Below are positions 50,853 through 63,627 of a stretch of DNA of 64,000 nucleotides, piece by piece. Origin of the DNA: Epiperipatus broadwayi (taxonomy: Eukaryota > Onychophora > Udeonychophora > Euonychophora > Peripatidae); the NCBI GenBank assembly GCA_028023455.1, contig JAQFVV010000003.1, forward strand, positions 2,770,925 through 2,834,924, in the 5' to 3' direction. Position numbers and translations under genes: made by a program. The notes under the pieces were generated by a model, which made no database searches, was not told where the DNA came from, and saw nothing but the letters and a program-made list of their open reading frames with translations. The first letter of the stretch is position 1. Each line of letters opens with the position of its first letter.

Positions 50853-52199
50853 TTCAATTTTTTATTTACAATCCCTCATGCTCTTAAAAGTAAATGCTTT
50901 ACTAGACTTTTTTTCAACAACTTTAAGCTATTTGTCTCAATAGTTCAAAATTCTACTAATTTTATTTTTCCCATGTTGCTAGTATAGGAAACTTTATATC
51001 AAGCTATTTCTTCTCTCCTTTATGTAATATTCAACTTTAAAAATAATGTTAACTAAAGTGTCCACATAAATGTCTTTTATTTTTTTATTTGTCAATTCTC
51101 ACTATTGTTTGAATAATTGATATTTTTAATGAATTATGCAAACAATAGTTTGCATCAGAATTTAGTTTCTTAAATGTGAGAACCAAAATGCTTATGAAGA
51201 AAATTTTTAGCAATACATTATGTGCAAAATACTAAGACAAAATTAAATTACTTTAATTTGAAACTATTGTCATTCTAATTCCTGAAAAAGAGTGAAAAAT
51301 AAATAGTGAACTTTACAATAACTATATATACTAATCCACTCATGTCTATTATGTGTTGATCCTTTAATCTGCTTTATTTTTAATGCCTCATAACTTCTAT
51401 ACCTTGCTTAATTGTGGATTATCATTATATTTTATCCTCAAAATAAATTCAATTAAGACTGAAAGATTTTATTTTCTATAAAAACACATTATTTTTATAA
51501 TGTCTTTCATCATCATCAATCTGTAATGAAGTTGTGTTGTTGGAGATTCAAATAACAACACATTAATGCGCTGAAGTTCATGCAGGTTGATCTTGTCATT
51601 TTATTTTCAGAATCATATGATACATCTTTAGATTAAACTTTGTCACTTTATAATAGGGAGTTCATGTCTTACTGCTATACAATAAATTTAGTTGAAGTGA
51701 CACAATGAAATATTTATTGCAGCTCAGTATCCAAGTCTGTTTGTGACTTAAAAAGTTACCTAAAGTATTTTTCAAGGTAATAACTGTCTGGGTAAAAACT
51801 CTTGAACATTAGCCACAATTTTTATGTTTTATTCAAAATATTCTGAAGATCACCCTCTGAATTTTAAAAACATAGTGCACCATGGGCATTCAGTAAATAT
51901 AAAAGTCACAAAAATAAAGTTTTTGTTTTTGCTTTTAATCAGTTTAAACTAAAAATATACTCTTAAATATACATCATATATTGATATTCTGATACCAATT
52001 TAGTATATTCTCATGGCCATTTTGAATTCTAATAACTGCCCAAAACCCTTGCTGACACATCCAAGAGATAAATGACATCAATTATCAATATGTGGTTGCA
52101 AATGATGGTGGTTACAAAATCAAAATTTTTATCAATAATTAACGAATAAAAAATGCAATTTTTGGAGTTATTTAAAATGGCTGTGAGTGCATACTAAAT
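50853..52199. other. AT-rich stretch without recognised features
   Basis: It may contain the decayed 3' end of the LINE relic that starts at about 52200, but I see no motif. Confidence 0.4.
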
Positions 52200-52814
52200 C
52201 AGTACTGATATTCTGCTTCATGAAATCCTCTATAACTTTTTTCAAATACTTTTGTCAGAAAAATGGAAGACAAAATTGGATCTAGTGAACATCCTTGCTA
52301 ATACTAGTTTTTATTTGACATACCTCAGATTTTCCATCATCAATAAGAATTCATCCTCTCATATTATTATGAAGCTGCTGTATTATACAAGTAAACATTT
52401 ATCATGTAAATAATTTTGTATAGTATCACAAACTTTTTCAATTAATTGAATTAAATGTCTAGACAACTTGATAAAACCAATATATAAACTATATTCTTGC
52501 TCCTGCAATTGTTTTTTTTATTTACTCAACAATATCTATATGGTTTATTAATTCTTTAGAACCACAGTAAATCTTTGCTAACAAATATTCAATAAACTTA
52601 TTGAAAATACTTTTGTTGATAATAAAAATATCCTAAAATTAATTCAGTCTTTTCAATTCAGTTTAGTTTTTATAAATTGGAATAATAGAAGCACCCTTAA
52701 GATTCCAATAATTTCTGAGGCTAATAAATCACCATATGTTAAAACTTCTTAGATATCATATCAAGAACGAAAGTCTTGTCATTTTTTATGAATAGAAAAG
52801 TTTGTTTAATATCA
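52200..52814 (-). pseudogene. Older LINE relic, RT part (3' of the interrupted element)
   Basis: On the minus strand, NYWNLKGASIIPIYKN (about 52715-52668) comes first, then LIQLIEKVCDTIQNYL (about 52456-52409) and IDDGKSEVCQIKTSI (about 52340-52300). After a one-base frame change, QGCSLDPILSSIFLTKVFE follows (52299-52243). The last is RT motif B (QGCxLSPxLF) and the spacing fits a LINE RT. The sequence is different from the RTE copies and from the 18-19 kb LINE. The FADD box is not recognisable. It is split from its endonuclease part by RTE copy C. Confidence 0.7.
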
Positions 52815-54155
52815 TCAGGCTTGATATCATCTTCAACAATTATTAATCCACTGCAAGATGAAGGTCTCTCCAATTTTAATTTAATCCATCTTCTCCAATC
52901 TTTAGCGTCTTTTCTCCACACCACCCCTGCACACTTTCTCATTTCATCCACCCATCCCACATGTGGTATCTTTCTGGGTCTTTTACAATCTCTTGAAATC
53001 CAGTTTAAAATTTCAATTGTCCATCTATTATCATCTCTTCTAGCAATATGTCCAACCCAAACTCCACTTCAATCTTTTAATTTTTTCAATGAGGTCAGTA
53101 ACACCTGTTTGTTCTCTTAACCAAACATTGTGTTTTCGATCTCTTCTTGTTACTCCCAACATACATCTCTCCACGCTTCTTTGAGTGATCTGAAGTCTCT
53201 GTATTGCTCTTTTATTAAGTGTCCAAGTCTCAGATCCATAAGTAAAAACTGATAAAACACATTTGCTAAAAACCTTCCTTTTCAAACACATAGGCATATT
53301 TCCATTTAGTATCAAGTTATTTCTATCAAAAGCACTCCAACCAAGTTTAATTCTATGATTAATTTCCTCCATTATGTTTCCATCTGTATTAATAATCTGA
53401 CCAATGTATTTGTAACTGTTAACTTTTTCTAATTCATCATAATCAATCTTTATTTTCATATTTTGAGCAAATCGATTAAACATTACTTTAGTCTTTTTAA
53501 CATTTATCTTTAGTCCTACTTTGCTACTTTCATTTGATAACTCCTGCAACATTTCCTGCAGCTCTGAAGCATTATTTGCAAAAACAAATACGTCATCTGC
53601 AAAATCTAAATGGCTTAAATAATCTCCATTTACTTTCACTCCTTTAGTTTCCCATTTTAATCCACAAAATACTTCTTGCAGCACTGCTGTAAAAAGTTTT
53701 GGAGATATGGAGTCACATTGTCTTACATCTTTCTCAATGCTGACATTCCCAGTATCATGATGTAATCTAATTGTTGCTGTTGCATTTTTATAAATATTCT
53801 TTCAAATATGACAATATCCTGGATCTATACCTTGATGATCCAATGCTTTAATCACTGAAGAAATGTTTATAGAATCAAATGCCTTTTCATAATCTACAAA
53901 TCCAAAACATAATGACAACTCATATTTATTTGTCCTTTCTATAACTTCTCTCAATATGTGGATATGATCTACTGTACTAAAACCACTTTTAAATCCAGCT
54001 TGTTCTCTTGGTTAGAGGAAATCCAATGTTCTCTGTAGACGAGTTATAATTATCTTGGTAAAAATTTTATATAAAACTGATAAAAGGCTGATAGGTCTGT
54101 AATTTCTAATATCTTCTTTATCGCCTTTTTAAAATATTAATATTATTACTGCATT
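52815..54155 (-). mobile_element. RTE-type retrotransposon copy C, 5'-truncated, best-preserved RT
   Basis: The minus strand holds the 3' part of the same RTE family as copy B. It is collinear from the conserved 3' end (52815) to about 54155, where similarity stops abruptly inside the early RT region. That is the usual 5' truncation. A 214-codon open stretch (53040-53684) covers the palm and C-terminal part. Copy C has no simple-repeat tail like copy B. It lies between the RT and endonuclease parts of an older LINE relic, which suggests insertion into it. Confidence 0.9.
53040..53684 (-). pseudogene. RTE copy C reverse transcriptase, palm to C-terminus
   Basis: 214 open codons in order: LQEVFCGLKWE; VNGDYLSHLDFADDVFVFAN with the catalytic FADD at 53592-53603; LKINVKKTKVMFNRFAQN; VNSYKYIGQIINTDGNI; RIKLGWSAFDRNN; CVLSVFTYGSETWTLNKRAI; QITQRSVERCMLGVTRRDRK; and WLREQTGVTDLIEKIKRLKW. 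These are the canonical RTE/BovB-like C-terminal blocks. In the same frame upstream, motif B reads RQCDSISPKLF. The near-invariant Gly of RQGD is Cys, so this copy would be impaired. A break near 53040 precedes the last 75 codons, which continue in another frame down to 52739. Confidence 0.92.
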
Positions 54156-55000
54156 TATATTTATCCAAATCTAAATAATTTGATTAGATAGGTATATCAT
54201 TAAAAACAATTATTTGAAGTATTGTATCAAAATATAAATATTCTCACCATTGTATAAACAAATTTCCATCCATTGATTTAATAAATTTATATTATTTTTC
54301 AGATCCATATTACTTTCTCTCAAAACTAGTTCTAAAAAGTTTGTTATTAACAAATAATATCTTCTTTGCAACTTTAAGCTACTACTAATTTTTAAACCTT
54401 CTTGTTAATTAATGAACTTTTCTGCTTTTAAATCTTTTTGCTGATAGAGCTTCATAAATTATTTTAATCAGATTATTCATCTTTTTAGTCAACCCTAAAA
54501 CAAACTTACTTGCATACACAATGTATGTATGTATGTATCTCATTTCTTTAAAAAAAAATAATTCTATTATTGATAATACATGCTTGAAAATCCAAATTGG
54601 AACTTTGGTGTGTAATAACTGTAGAAATTTAACACATGTAGTTTTGTTTATAAAAAATAAAAATTTTTTTATTAATATATTTGGAATAGAGAACGTTTTT
54701 GAATGTAATTATCATAATAATTTTGGAGCATATTAGTCTACTATTTATTTAACAGTCTATGTCTATTAAGTGCTCATGTAATATTAACATCTTTTGCATT
54801 CTCACTCTTAACTATGACATAATCCATAAAGTACCTTTGTTTTGAGTATGAATATTCATGTTGCAATAGTCAATCCATATATTGTGTAAAAATTCATTGT
54901 TCCAACTAACTACCAATTCTACTAAAACGCAGTAAAGTCACCAAGAAAAAGTCATTTTTAATAATATTAATATAATAACCATCCAACTCCTATATTCATA
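54156..55000 (-). pseudogene. Older LINE relic, endonuclease part (5' of the interrupted element)
   Basis: On the minus strand, GDFTAF (54928-54945) is followed by NEFLHNIWIDYCNMNIHTQN (about 54892-54833) and DYVIVKSENAKDV (54824-54786). These match the second half of an APE-type LINE endonuclease (GDFNA..., NG..LL.FC..N.L.I.NT, then IDYI.V). Between here and the RT part lies RTE copy C. Weak linker matches such as KFIKSMDGNLFIQW appear near 54290-54250. Frames are broken repeatedly. The 5' limit is unclear. Confidence 0.6.
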
Positions 55001-56908
55001 TATATATCTATTTTATGTATATGTTTGAGATGTGCATCTAAAAAGTTATAAAGTTTAGCTTTTAATATTTTTACTATTATTTATTATTAATTCTTCTTAT
55101 TAAAATCAAAATATATTAAGTGCAGCTAATATATATATATATCGGGAACAATTACTAACATGATATTAATTTTACAAATTTTTTTTTTTAAGTTTGTAAA
55201 AAAAAATTTTTTTTTCATTTAAATTCCTTTAAAAACTGTATTTTTCTTTTAAAAATTCAAGATGGAGTATGCAACAGTTAATTGTCCAAAAATAATTAAA
55301 AGGGTGGAAATTTTACATTATCTAATTTTGGGAAAGAATGTCTAATTAAAATGTATTAAAAGTAAAAAGGGAAATCAGATTAAGAGTTTTTACTTTTGCA
55401 ATTAACATTTTTGTCAAATCTATTTGTAATCTGGAAATAGATTTGAATATATTTTTGGACAAATTATCTAATGGTTGCATCTCCAAAAACAATAGGTAAA
55501 GGAAATGAAAAAATTCTTACAAGATAGTAATTATGAATGAAATTTAAAAAAGATATTAAAAGCATTCCTAAAATACCTGAGGGCAGTATATAATGAGCCA
55601 ATTTTGACTGCCATAGAGAGAACTAGTTTTGTAGATTAGCTGTTGCCAAACTACTCCACACTACTTTGTTTTCAAAATATTAAACAAGTAGTCAAACTAA
55701 TCACTTTTTTTTGCCTTTGCTGATCCATCTCTCACTGCCAATAACCACCTTACTGATGCCCCAAATGTGATAGAAAGTATGATCTAAGAACAGAAGAACA
55801 CTTAATGGAAACTTGCTACCACATTGGAAATTGGTTGAATCCTATTAATTTGCCATGCTGGAGCCAAAGTGTCAAAATGGACTCTTTAATATAGCAAGAT
55901 AATTAACCTAAGAACTGCCTATAAATTTACATCTAATTCATTCTAAAACTAATCTCAACCTTGGTTATCTGGATTTCATATTTAAATTGTTAAATTAAAT
56001 GTTTTCTTAATTGTTAATGTAAATTTGCTCTCATAGTAATAATTTTCTTTTTTTATATGTAAAGTCTGTCATATGCTCTTATTTTTTTAATTTTGGTGCA
56101 GTTCCTTTCTTAATTTTAGACTGTTTTATTTTATTATTTTAAGTTGTCAATCTAAACAATCTTGCGAGCGTAACATATAAAGTGAATTTTTCCTATCTAC
56201 TCAGACTCCCTGAGTCGAGATTAGTAAAACTCCCCTCCCTTTTGAGTTAGATTTATATACATTCTTAATTAATATGCTCGCCAGGTTGTTTCTAGAGTTA
56301 ACCAAGTTTCATGATTTTCTTTATGCATCAAAAAAGGTATTATTTGTGTATAACTTTTAAATCACTGAAAAATTAATGCTATTAAATATTTTTCTATGTT
56401 GCTCACTTAATTCTGAAAAGGTAACGTATTATTGTTGTTTTTTATATTATCCTTATTATTATGTCATACCCTTAATATTTCAAAGACTTGATTATTCTCA
56501 AGTTATAATATTCATGAGGGTGGGATTTCAGTATGTTAAATAGCAAGGAAGGAAAAGGGGGTAAATTTTAAGATCTATTTTGTATGAATTAAATCCTTCC
56601 CATATATATTACATAGCATAGCGTTAATTGCCTAAATTATAGGATTCGAGTGAGGTTCATGTGTTTTAAAATAGTAACTTCCATTTCATGTCATGAAAGA
56701 CATAGTGTTAAGCTGCATTGCTGATATATGGCTAGTTTATTAACTAGTGTGTGCTTCTCATCTGGAGGGTTGTGATGAGTTTAGACCCATAAACTTTTTT
56801 CACACCCCTGTCCCATGGACAGCTGACCTTCCCAGGACCATTTTTGTAAAAAGGCTTCTCACATCAGTTGCACCAGAGAACCCTGGGGTCCATGCCAAGC
56901 CTAAATAA
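55001..56908. other. AT-rich stretch, two GC-richer patches
   Basis: A patch at 55690-55900 translates on the plus strand to CPKCDRKY and then HLMETCYH, which hints at a zinc-finger-like tail but has no supporting context. A patch at 56750-56905 is GC-richer with no repeat partner in the window. Otherwise I see nothing. Confidence 0.4.
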
Positions 56909-57006
56909 ATTTCTCTAAGCAGAAGCACAAACTCACTTTAGATTATTCTGTCTTTATATTTCTCTAAGCAGAAGCACAAACTCACTTTAGATTATTCTGT
57001 CTTTAT
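56909..57006. repeat. Exact 49-bp tandem duplication
   Basis: 56909-56957 and 56958-57006 appear identical (starting ATTTCTCTAAGCAGAAGC). The absence of differences in this decayed region points to a recent duplication or an assembly artefact. Confidence 0.95.
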
Positions 57007-59481
57007 ATCAGCACGGCTACTTTTCATTATTATTAATTTATTTATTTAATGACCTCATTTCGATGCTGTAACAATAAAATTGCACTTTGCTCATGTATAT
57101 ATATCTTTCCAATAATAGTGATTAGTTTAATTAATAATGTTATTTTTCTTCTTATTTTAAAAAATCCCACCATTGCAAATTATCCCGTTTATTTAAGAGT
57201 ATACATATGTTAGAAATGTGAAGCATTCTTTTCTTTTTCAATCCAAATTTAAAGAATGGTTAAAAATATTTTGTTCACTAAGCAAATAAACTTGATTTAA
57301 ATGTATGTTGTTTTATTAAATATTCACAAATATTATCCTTAATGAGTAAACCATTTTTAAAATATATTTTAGTGATTTTCACAGCTGAAATGGCGTGAAA
57401 ATAGTTTATGTAATATGTATAATGATTACTCCATAAATGTGTACATTAATCATCACCTTTTAGAACCACCACTCAAGTGTTAATTCAAATGAGTTGTAAG
57501 TTTGTTTTGTAATAAAATGATTGGCATCTTGATCTCACCCACCAAATATACCTATTTATGTATAATATGTTGTTCATTCATAAGAGCATATGAATCATAA
57601 TAGTGTGATCAATTGTATGTCACTCTCTACCTCTGGGTAGATCATCTTGTTATGCACATTCAAATAAATATATAATTAATTTACTGTTTCATTAAATGTT
57701 TTATTAAATATTTTATTATTCAAGCCACTTAAGTAGTTCAAATTATCTTCTCTCCACTTCCATACATTCCAACATATATGTGCATTCTTTTGTAAAATGT
57801 CTCTTTCACTCTTCTAGTGGGCCAGACTTAAGAATTAATTTTTGTGTGCCATCACAATTATGTTATTCATTAGGTGTTCAATCTGATGCTTGTGGAATGG
57901 ATTCGAATCTAGGTTGGTCCCTGACCTAAATCTCAGGCTTGACTGGGTTTGAAATATGTTTCATTGAGTTCCAGCTCATGTTAGATGGATCAACATGTTT
58001 TGACTGGTACAACCTTTGGAGAAATAAAATTGTGAAGCATAAGTGCTCATAAAAGTGACACAGATATCATTAAACAAATGATATTTTAATATCCTTAATC
58101 TTTATTAGATAAATTTATGAATTCTAAGAATAAATGTCATAGATAATTCAACATGTAGTCTCCTTTTCACTTAATGATTTGCTCTTTTAAAAAAAAAGTT
58201 ATAGCTATTCTTAAATCTTGACAACTCCTTACCTACTTCAAGTTTTGAAGAGTTTATATCAGACCAATAAGAGATTTAATAGCATCAATTTAATACATAC
58301 CATGTACATATATAGATATATATAACGAATAAATAATTACTTTTATTTCTATCTTCTGCTTTATCATTTTATTTATATCATCACTTTAATCCAACAGATA
58401 TGATAAGTGTCATATCTCACCTTGCTTTCAGACGTGGACAAATCCAGATTCCTTCCTTATCTGATCATATTGCGCATTCATTTCCCTAACCAATGGGTAA
58501 ACATATAGATAAAACACAGCTAATGGTTAGTATGTACCAATAGGCAATGATGCTCTCTGAATCTGGTTGCTTCCAGTACTGTTGGGGATCTAGCAATAAA
58601 TAGTCAGCCTTTTTGGAGGTAAGTATAGAAAGCCTGTCTAACCTAAGCAATGGTAGATGTAGTCCATTGAAACCACTGCTAACAATGAGCATTGCATTAA
58701 TTGAGATTATATATGTGTTAGTATATTCATATTGTATATTATGTAAATATATTTAATTCTAACTTTGGATGTTTGTATTTTTTGTTACCATTGATTTGAG
58801 TCTGCAATCCAGACCAAACATAACAGAATTTGCACAGTTGACAGGAAGACAGATTTTGTGAAACATTATTTGTAGGTATTTTCTAATACTTTACATTTAT
58901 GATGGCCGGATGATTTCTTAGTACAGCTGCCTGAACATAAAATTCTTCGTTGAGTGAAACTCTGATACTGAGAATCTTTTGCATTATAGAAAAATATAAA
59001 AAAATAAATCTGAATTGTTGTATATGTAGTTGAAGAAATAATTTCATTATTCCTGAAAGTGCTTAAGTAACCCAAAAGAATATTGCAAAAAAAGAAAAAG
59101 AGAAAAGACTGAATCAGAAATGGTATTAGTGTATGGTGTTTATCATTTACATTATAAGATGACAAAAGATGTTTATAGTCAAGCATTACTTTAGATTATT
59201 CATAATTAACTTTCATATCTGCTTGTCATTCCACGACCTGCCAATTATAACTGTGAATTTTTTTGAGGCAATTGTTAATTTCTTCAGAATTCTATGTTCA
59301 GATGTCAGAAACAATAATAAACATTATAATAAACCATTGTAAAAGAAAAAATAGCTTCTCAATCTGGGTCCATATAATTTTTTCAAGCAAAAAGAAAACT
59401 CCTAGAGTAAAAAATAGGGGAAATATCATTATTGTGGTAATAACTGAAACACAGGCTTAATATATACCATGTGTCTATACA
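57007..59481. other. AT-rich stretch without supported features
   Basis: GGATTCGAATCTAGG near 57899 resembles a pol III B box, but no A box or second copy is found. Frames at 58486 and 58866 (minus) and 59263 (plus) lack domains. Confidence 0.45.
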
Positions 59482-60096
59482 TGTAATATAGGGTATATGA
59501 GCACAGACTTTCAAATGACCCACCACTCTCCACTCTAATAACACCGATACACTCAAGCACATATATGCTGAAAAGATAAATAATCACCAATATACGTATT
59601 TCATGCTAAACCAGCAATCATCAGTTGGTCCAGATTATCATCTCCCACACATATATACTATAAGTGCTCAGATATATATTAAGATAGACAATCTTCATAC
59701 TTTAATGGATTATGTCCTGTACATGTGGGGTTCAGATTGACCATGGGTCAACATGGGTGTGACAAGAATCTCGGCCTTAGGGTGGCCTTCGAGCATTCCA
59801 TCATCAGATTTTCAATTGGATGGATGGTTGAAGAGTTGGAGTGTGTAGTAGATTGGAGCCAGTCCATTAAAGTATGAAGATTGTCTATCTTAATATACAT
59901 CTGAGCACTTATAGTATATATGTGTGGGAGATGATAATCTGGACCAACTGATGATTGCTGGTTTAGCATGAAATACATATATTAGTGATTATTTATCTTT
60001 TCAGCATATATGTGCTTGAGTGTATCGGTGTTATTAGATAGAGTGGAGAGTGGTGGGTCATTTGAAAGTCTGTGCTCATATACCCTATATTACATT
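59482..60096. mobile_element. Foldback element, family F, both arms
   Basis: The left arm 59482-59709 inverts almost perfectly to 59863-60096, with a 153-bp unpaired centre. The right arm and centre together match the single arm at 16.4-16.7 kb, and the left arm matches 63.63-63.9 kb. The centre includes CCATGGGTCAACATGGGTGT and the inner part of one arm, so the left arm has lost about 100 bp of its inner end. It has no coding potential. Confidence 0.88.
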
Positions 60097-60746
60097 ATTG
60101 TGGTAATAATCTACAGCATATACCAAGGTATAATAACATTAAGTTTAAATGCTTAAATTTAAGTCTTAAATTATTATTTTTAAGTATAAAAAATTATATA
60201 TATCATTCTTTGAAAGTTATGTGAGGCATCTCTCTGATCTATTAGTAGCATATTAAACTAAAATGCTTAGGACTCAAACTCAAACTGGTTATATAGACAG
60301 CAAAAGTAGAATTTTAAAAAATAATATTAAAAAGTATTTTTTCGAAAGAAAAAAGGCAAGTGAATTGTTTCCCAGTAATTTCAGTTTACAATAAAAGCTT
60401 TTACCTTAAAAGTTCTAATATAAATTAGTTTAAATATTTTTAAAACGTCTTTTCTAATTTGTGTATTTACTCAAATTCTTCCAAGATTACTGGATTCTCA
60501 AACTCTAATTTGTAAAGATTTGTTAAAGCAAACAGATTTAAAATGAAATATCCTAATTCTTTATGACCGTACTTATTGACTGAATCAACATTGTGCCGAG
60601 ATTTAGTATATTCTTGATAATCCATTTTCCGCTTCTATCCCAGAATGCTACGGATTGAGTAATTTAAAAGATAGGTTTTAAAAAAATAAAAACGACATTT
60701 TAGCATCTAAAAAAAAGTGTTTATTTAAGAACTCGATAAAGGAAAG

Positions 60747-60778
<32 letters not shown>

Positions 60779-61548
60779 CATCAACACATAAACAAAGAGA
60801 TACAAATGCTTTAATCTAAATACGTTCATATTAATAAATAATATTTCAAATTAAACTCATCAAATAGAGTATTAAATAATTAATCAAATGTGTGTTCTTA
60901 ATACAGATGATGCATATAATTTAGACAATCGCGTGATATTTGGGCTATTTTAATTCCACAGAATACTATTTTATAAAGTATAAGTTTTCTGAATATTTCA
61001 ACAAATTAAATATTAATCGGTTTCGTGTTCAATACTTGTGTGTCCCACATTGCCTGTAACTGGTGCCAAACATGTTGAAATATTTTTCTCTCCCAGGATG
61101 GATGCTCTTGTATACTTAATAATATCAGTTATTTCTTTATGTAAACTGCTCAAAACTTTAATGTTAGTAATCGCAAATTTTTCTCATATAGAAAACTCTT
61201 AATTCTAGAATAAGTTCTTATTAAAACAAAATTAAATATTAAAACTGGCTACCACTTACTTCGAAATATTTTCTTACTCAGCTGAACCATCTGATGCTTT
61301 AAAAAAAGGAAAATAATTTATCAATAGTTGTTTGATCAACATGACAATAAACTCTTGAGTAAAATGTTTATTAGAAGACATGGTTTTTAACGTGCATGAG
61401 AACTTTTTTTTTCTATAAATCAATAAATCGTAACTAATCGATTTAGAACAAAAATATACATGCAATAAATAAAATTATTGTAAGAATATATTTGTATTTG
61501 ACTTTTAAATATTTTTTAATAGTAAACAATATATAAAGAGCATTGTTC
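60097..61548. other. AT-rich stretch with a T14-A20 run
   Basis: A homopolymer T-then-A block lies at about 60745-60778. I see no gene or element here. Confidence 0.5.
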
Positions 61549-62184
61549 AGTGGTCAGCAACCTGTGGTCCACAGACCATTGATGGTCTGCGACTTAATTT
61601 TAATGGTCCGCAAAAAAATTCAGATATTATTTAAATTAGCTAACCTCATTTAATACAATTTTTAAATGAAATAAATTTTGTTTAAGTTGTATTATTATAT
61701 GTAAAATAGAACAAGAACATTATATTGCTAATTGATTTGTTACAAAATACTACTGTGATTTGCAAAACATCTATCTTAAAAGCGCTTAATTAACCTCTAC
61801 TCGGTCAGCAGCATAGAAAAAGTAACAAAATAAAAATACCAAATTCTGCACAATTAACTAGGCATCAAATTTGACTATGGCGCACCCTTGGTAATTGCCA
61901 ATAAAAGTCAAAAATTTTATTAAGAATTTTGAAGGGAAATACATCTATAAAAATTATAAAAGAATCAACTACTATTCGTTATTAATCTTAAATAATTTTT
62001 TTAGATATGAATTAGAAAATTACACATATAAAATGTAACAAATATTTATTTATTTTTATAAAATAAAATGAACATTATATTAAAATTATTAATATATAAA
62101 TAAATATATATGTCAATGCTCATATTAATTTGTACTTTTAAAAATTATGTTAGTGGTCCGCAATATCTAAAAGGTTGTCAACCA
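61549..62184. mobile_element. hAT-like nonautonomous element, about 636 bp
   Basis: The left end is CAGTGGTCAGCAACCTGTGG, continuing into GGTCCACAGACC, a common hAT-type start. The right end read inverted is CTGGTTGACAACCTTTTAGA, then ATTGCGGACCAC. The two ends share the GGTCCGCA-type block at comparable depth (TGGTCCGCA at 61604-61612; TGGTCCGCA at 62155-62163). No transposase is seen inside, and an exact 8-bp duplication could not be confirmed. Confidence 0.55.
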
Positions 62185-62400
62185 GTTCAATCACTTCTCA
62201 TGCTCATGATATGGAGTTCAATTTCAGACATAACTTTGCAAAATGTTTCAGACAGCTGGATCTTGCCAAGCAAGCTTGTATTTTTTTAATTAGCCATCCA
62301 ATAGTCAGATCGATCAGCTAGATAATCTGGTAGCTCACTTGATTTGATAACTAATCAAATGTATGACTGCAATATGAAGTAGATTCACCATTGTAAAAAA
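62185..62400 (+). repeat. Possible degenerate tRNA-like SINE sequences
   Basis: ATGGAGTTCAATTTCAGACA near 62210 resembles a B box. CTGGTAGCTCACTTGATT near 62327, followed 60 bp later by GTAGATTCACC and an A-run, has a SINE-like layout. Both are too decayed to assign. Confidence 0.3.
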
Positions 62401-63600
62401 AAGTCTTATTTTTAATGACTAAGCTCATAATTTTACTTTTTTATTTATAAAATCATATTTTAAAACTTACTATGGCCACTTGTAAAAATTAACAGTCAAA
62501 TAATTTTAGCAGGCTCTGGATTTATATTTATATAAATAATTATGAACAGATTCTTCAAAATATGAGTTCTAGTGCACAGATTTAGACCCAAATATTACAT
62601 TGTTTATTGCTACTTTTCTAAACCTAAACAAATTTTCAAATAAAAAATACAACTAATAGAAAAGTTTGAGTTTAAATAAAGAACATTTGTATATACTATA
62701 AATTAGCAGAGGTATTTACACTTTCAGAAGTAAGACTTTTTATACGTCAGTAAATTATTTTTAAAAGTAAAGAAAAATGAATTAAATCTATAATTTTATA
62801 ATCTGAGAAAAATAAAAATTCTCTTCTTTTTTTTTTAACTCACGAAAACTTTTCATTGTTTAAAACTCGCAACTAACTTTGAATATTCACAAAAATTGTG
62901 GCAATAAACTTATGCCTTTAAATAAATATGGCTTTCATCTAAGCAGAAAATTTTTAAAATAAACTTATTACATATCAGGATCCATTTTGATAGGATATGC
63001 TAAATAGAAAATCTTTTGATATTTAAGTTTTAAATCAGACTTTTAATCTAAGCTTGTGATCAAAATTGCTTAGAGAATATCACAATTGTAAAGCATAGCT
63101 CTAATGCTGGAATTAAATCCATATTTTAAAATTCAATAGAATATTTTATGAACAATGAATGCTTTACAGTGAACAATTGAAGTCAAAGAAAAAATGTAAG
63201 CTTAAAAACCAAAAAAATGAAAAGATTATGGTAGTAGATTGTGACTAGTATGTAGATATTAAAGGTCTTTGTAGTAAGAATTTGACTATCATTTGTTGAA
63301 TGCTATCTTTACTCAAGCATACATGCAATTAGCTTACTATATAAATCAAAAAAAGTAAGACCAATTCATAATTTTAATTACAAAGGCTAACATTCGTTTT
63401 AAAAAAATGTTAGAGTTAATTCACTCAGAAATCTATTTTTATAGTATACTAAAGATAGACAAAAGTTAACATATTTATTAGTACTTTCTTCAAAAAGATC
63501 ATTAGACATCAAAAATGAAATAGTGTCTTTGGAACTGTATATTTGATGTAAAAGTAATTTTTCAATACATTTAATTGGAAATTTTACTTTAATGCTGTAG
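62401..63600. other. AT-rich stretch without recognised features
   Basis: I see no conserved frame, hairpin or repeat. Confidence 0.5.
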
Positions 63601-63602
63601 AT

Positions 63603-63621
63603 TATTATTATTATTATTATT
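63603..63621. repeat. (ATT)6 microsatellite
   Basis: A short trinucleotide tract directly before the foldback element. Confidence 0.9.
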
Positions 63622-63627
63622 AGAGGG

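Noticed and set aside
55690-55900. Zinc-finger-like CPKCDRKY...HLMETCYH
   Set aside because: A short chance-level pattern in a single frame, without neighbouring domain sequence or a second copy.
58866-59186. 106-codon minus-strand open frame as a host gene
   Set aside because: Composition is AT-driven with a Phe-rich run and there is no recognisable domain or exon structure. Length is within chance for this base composition.
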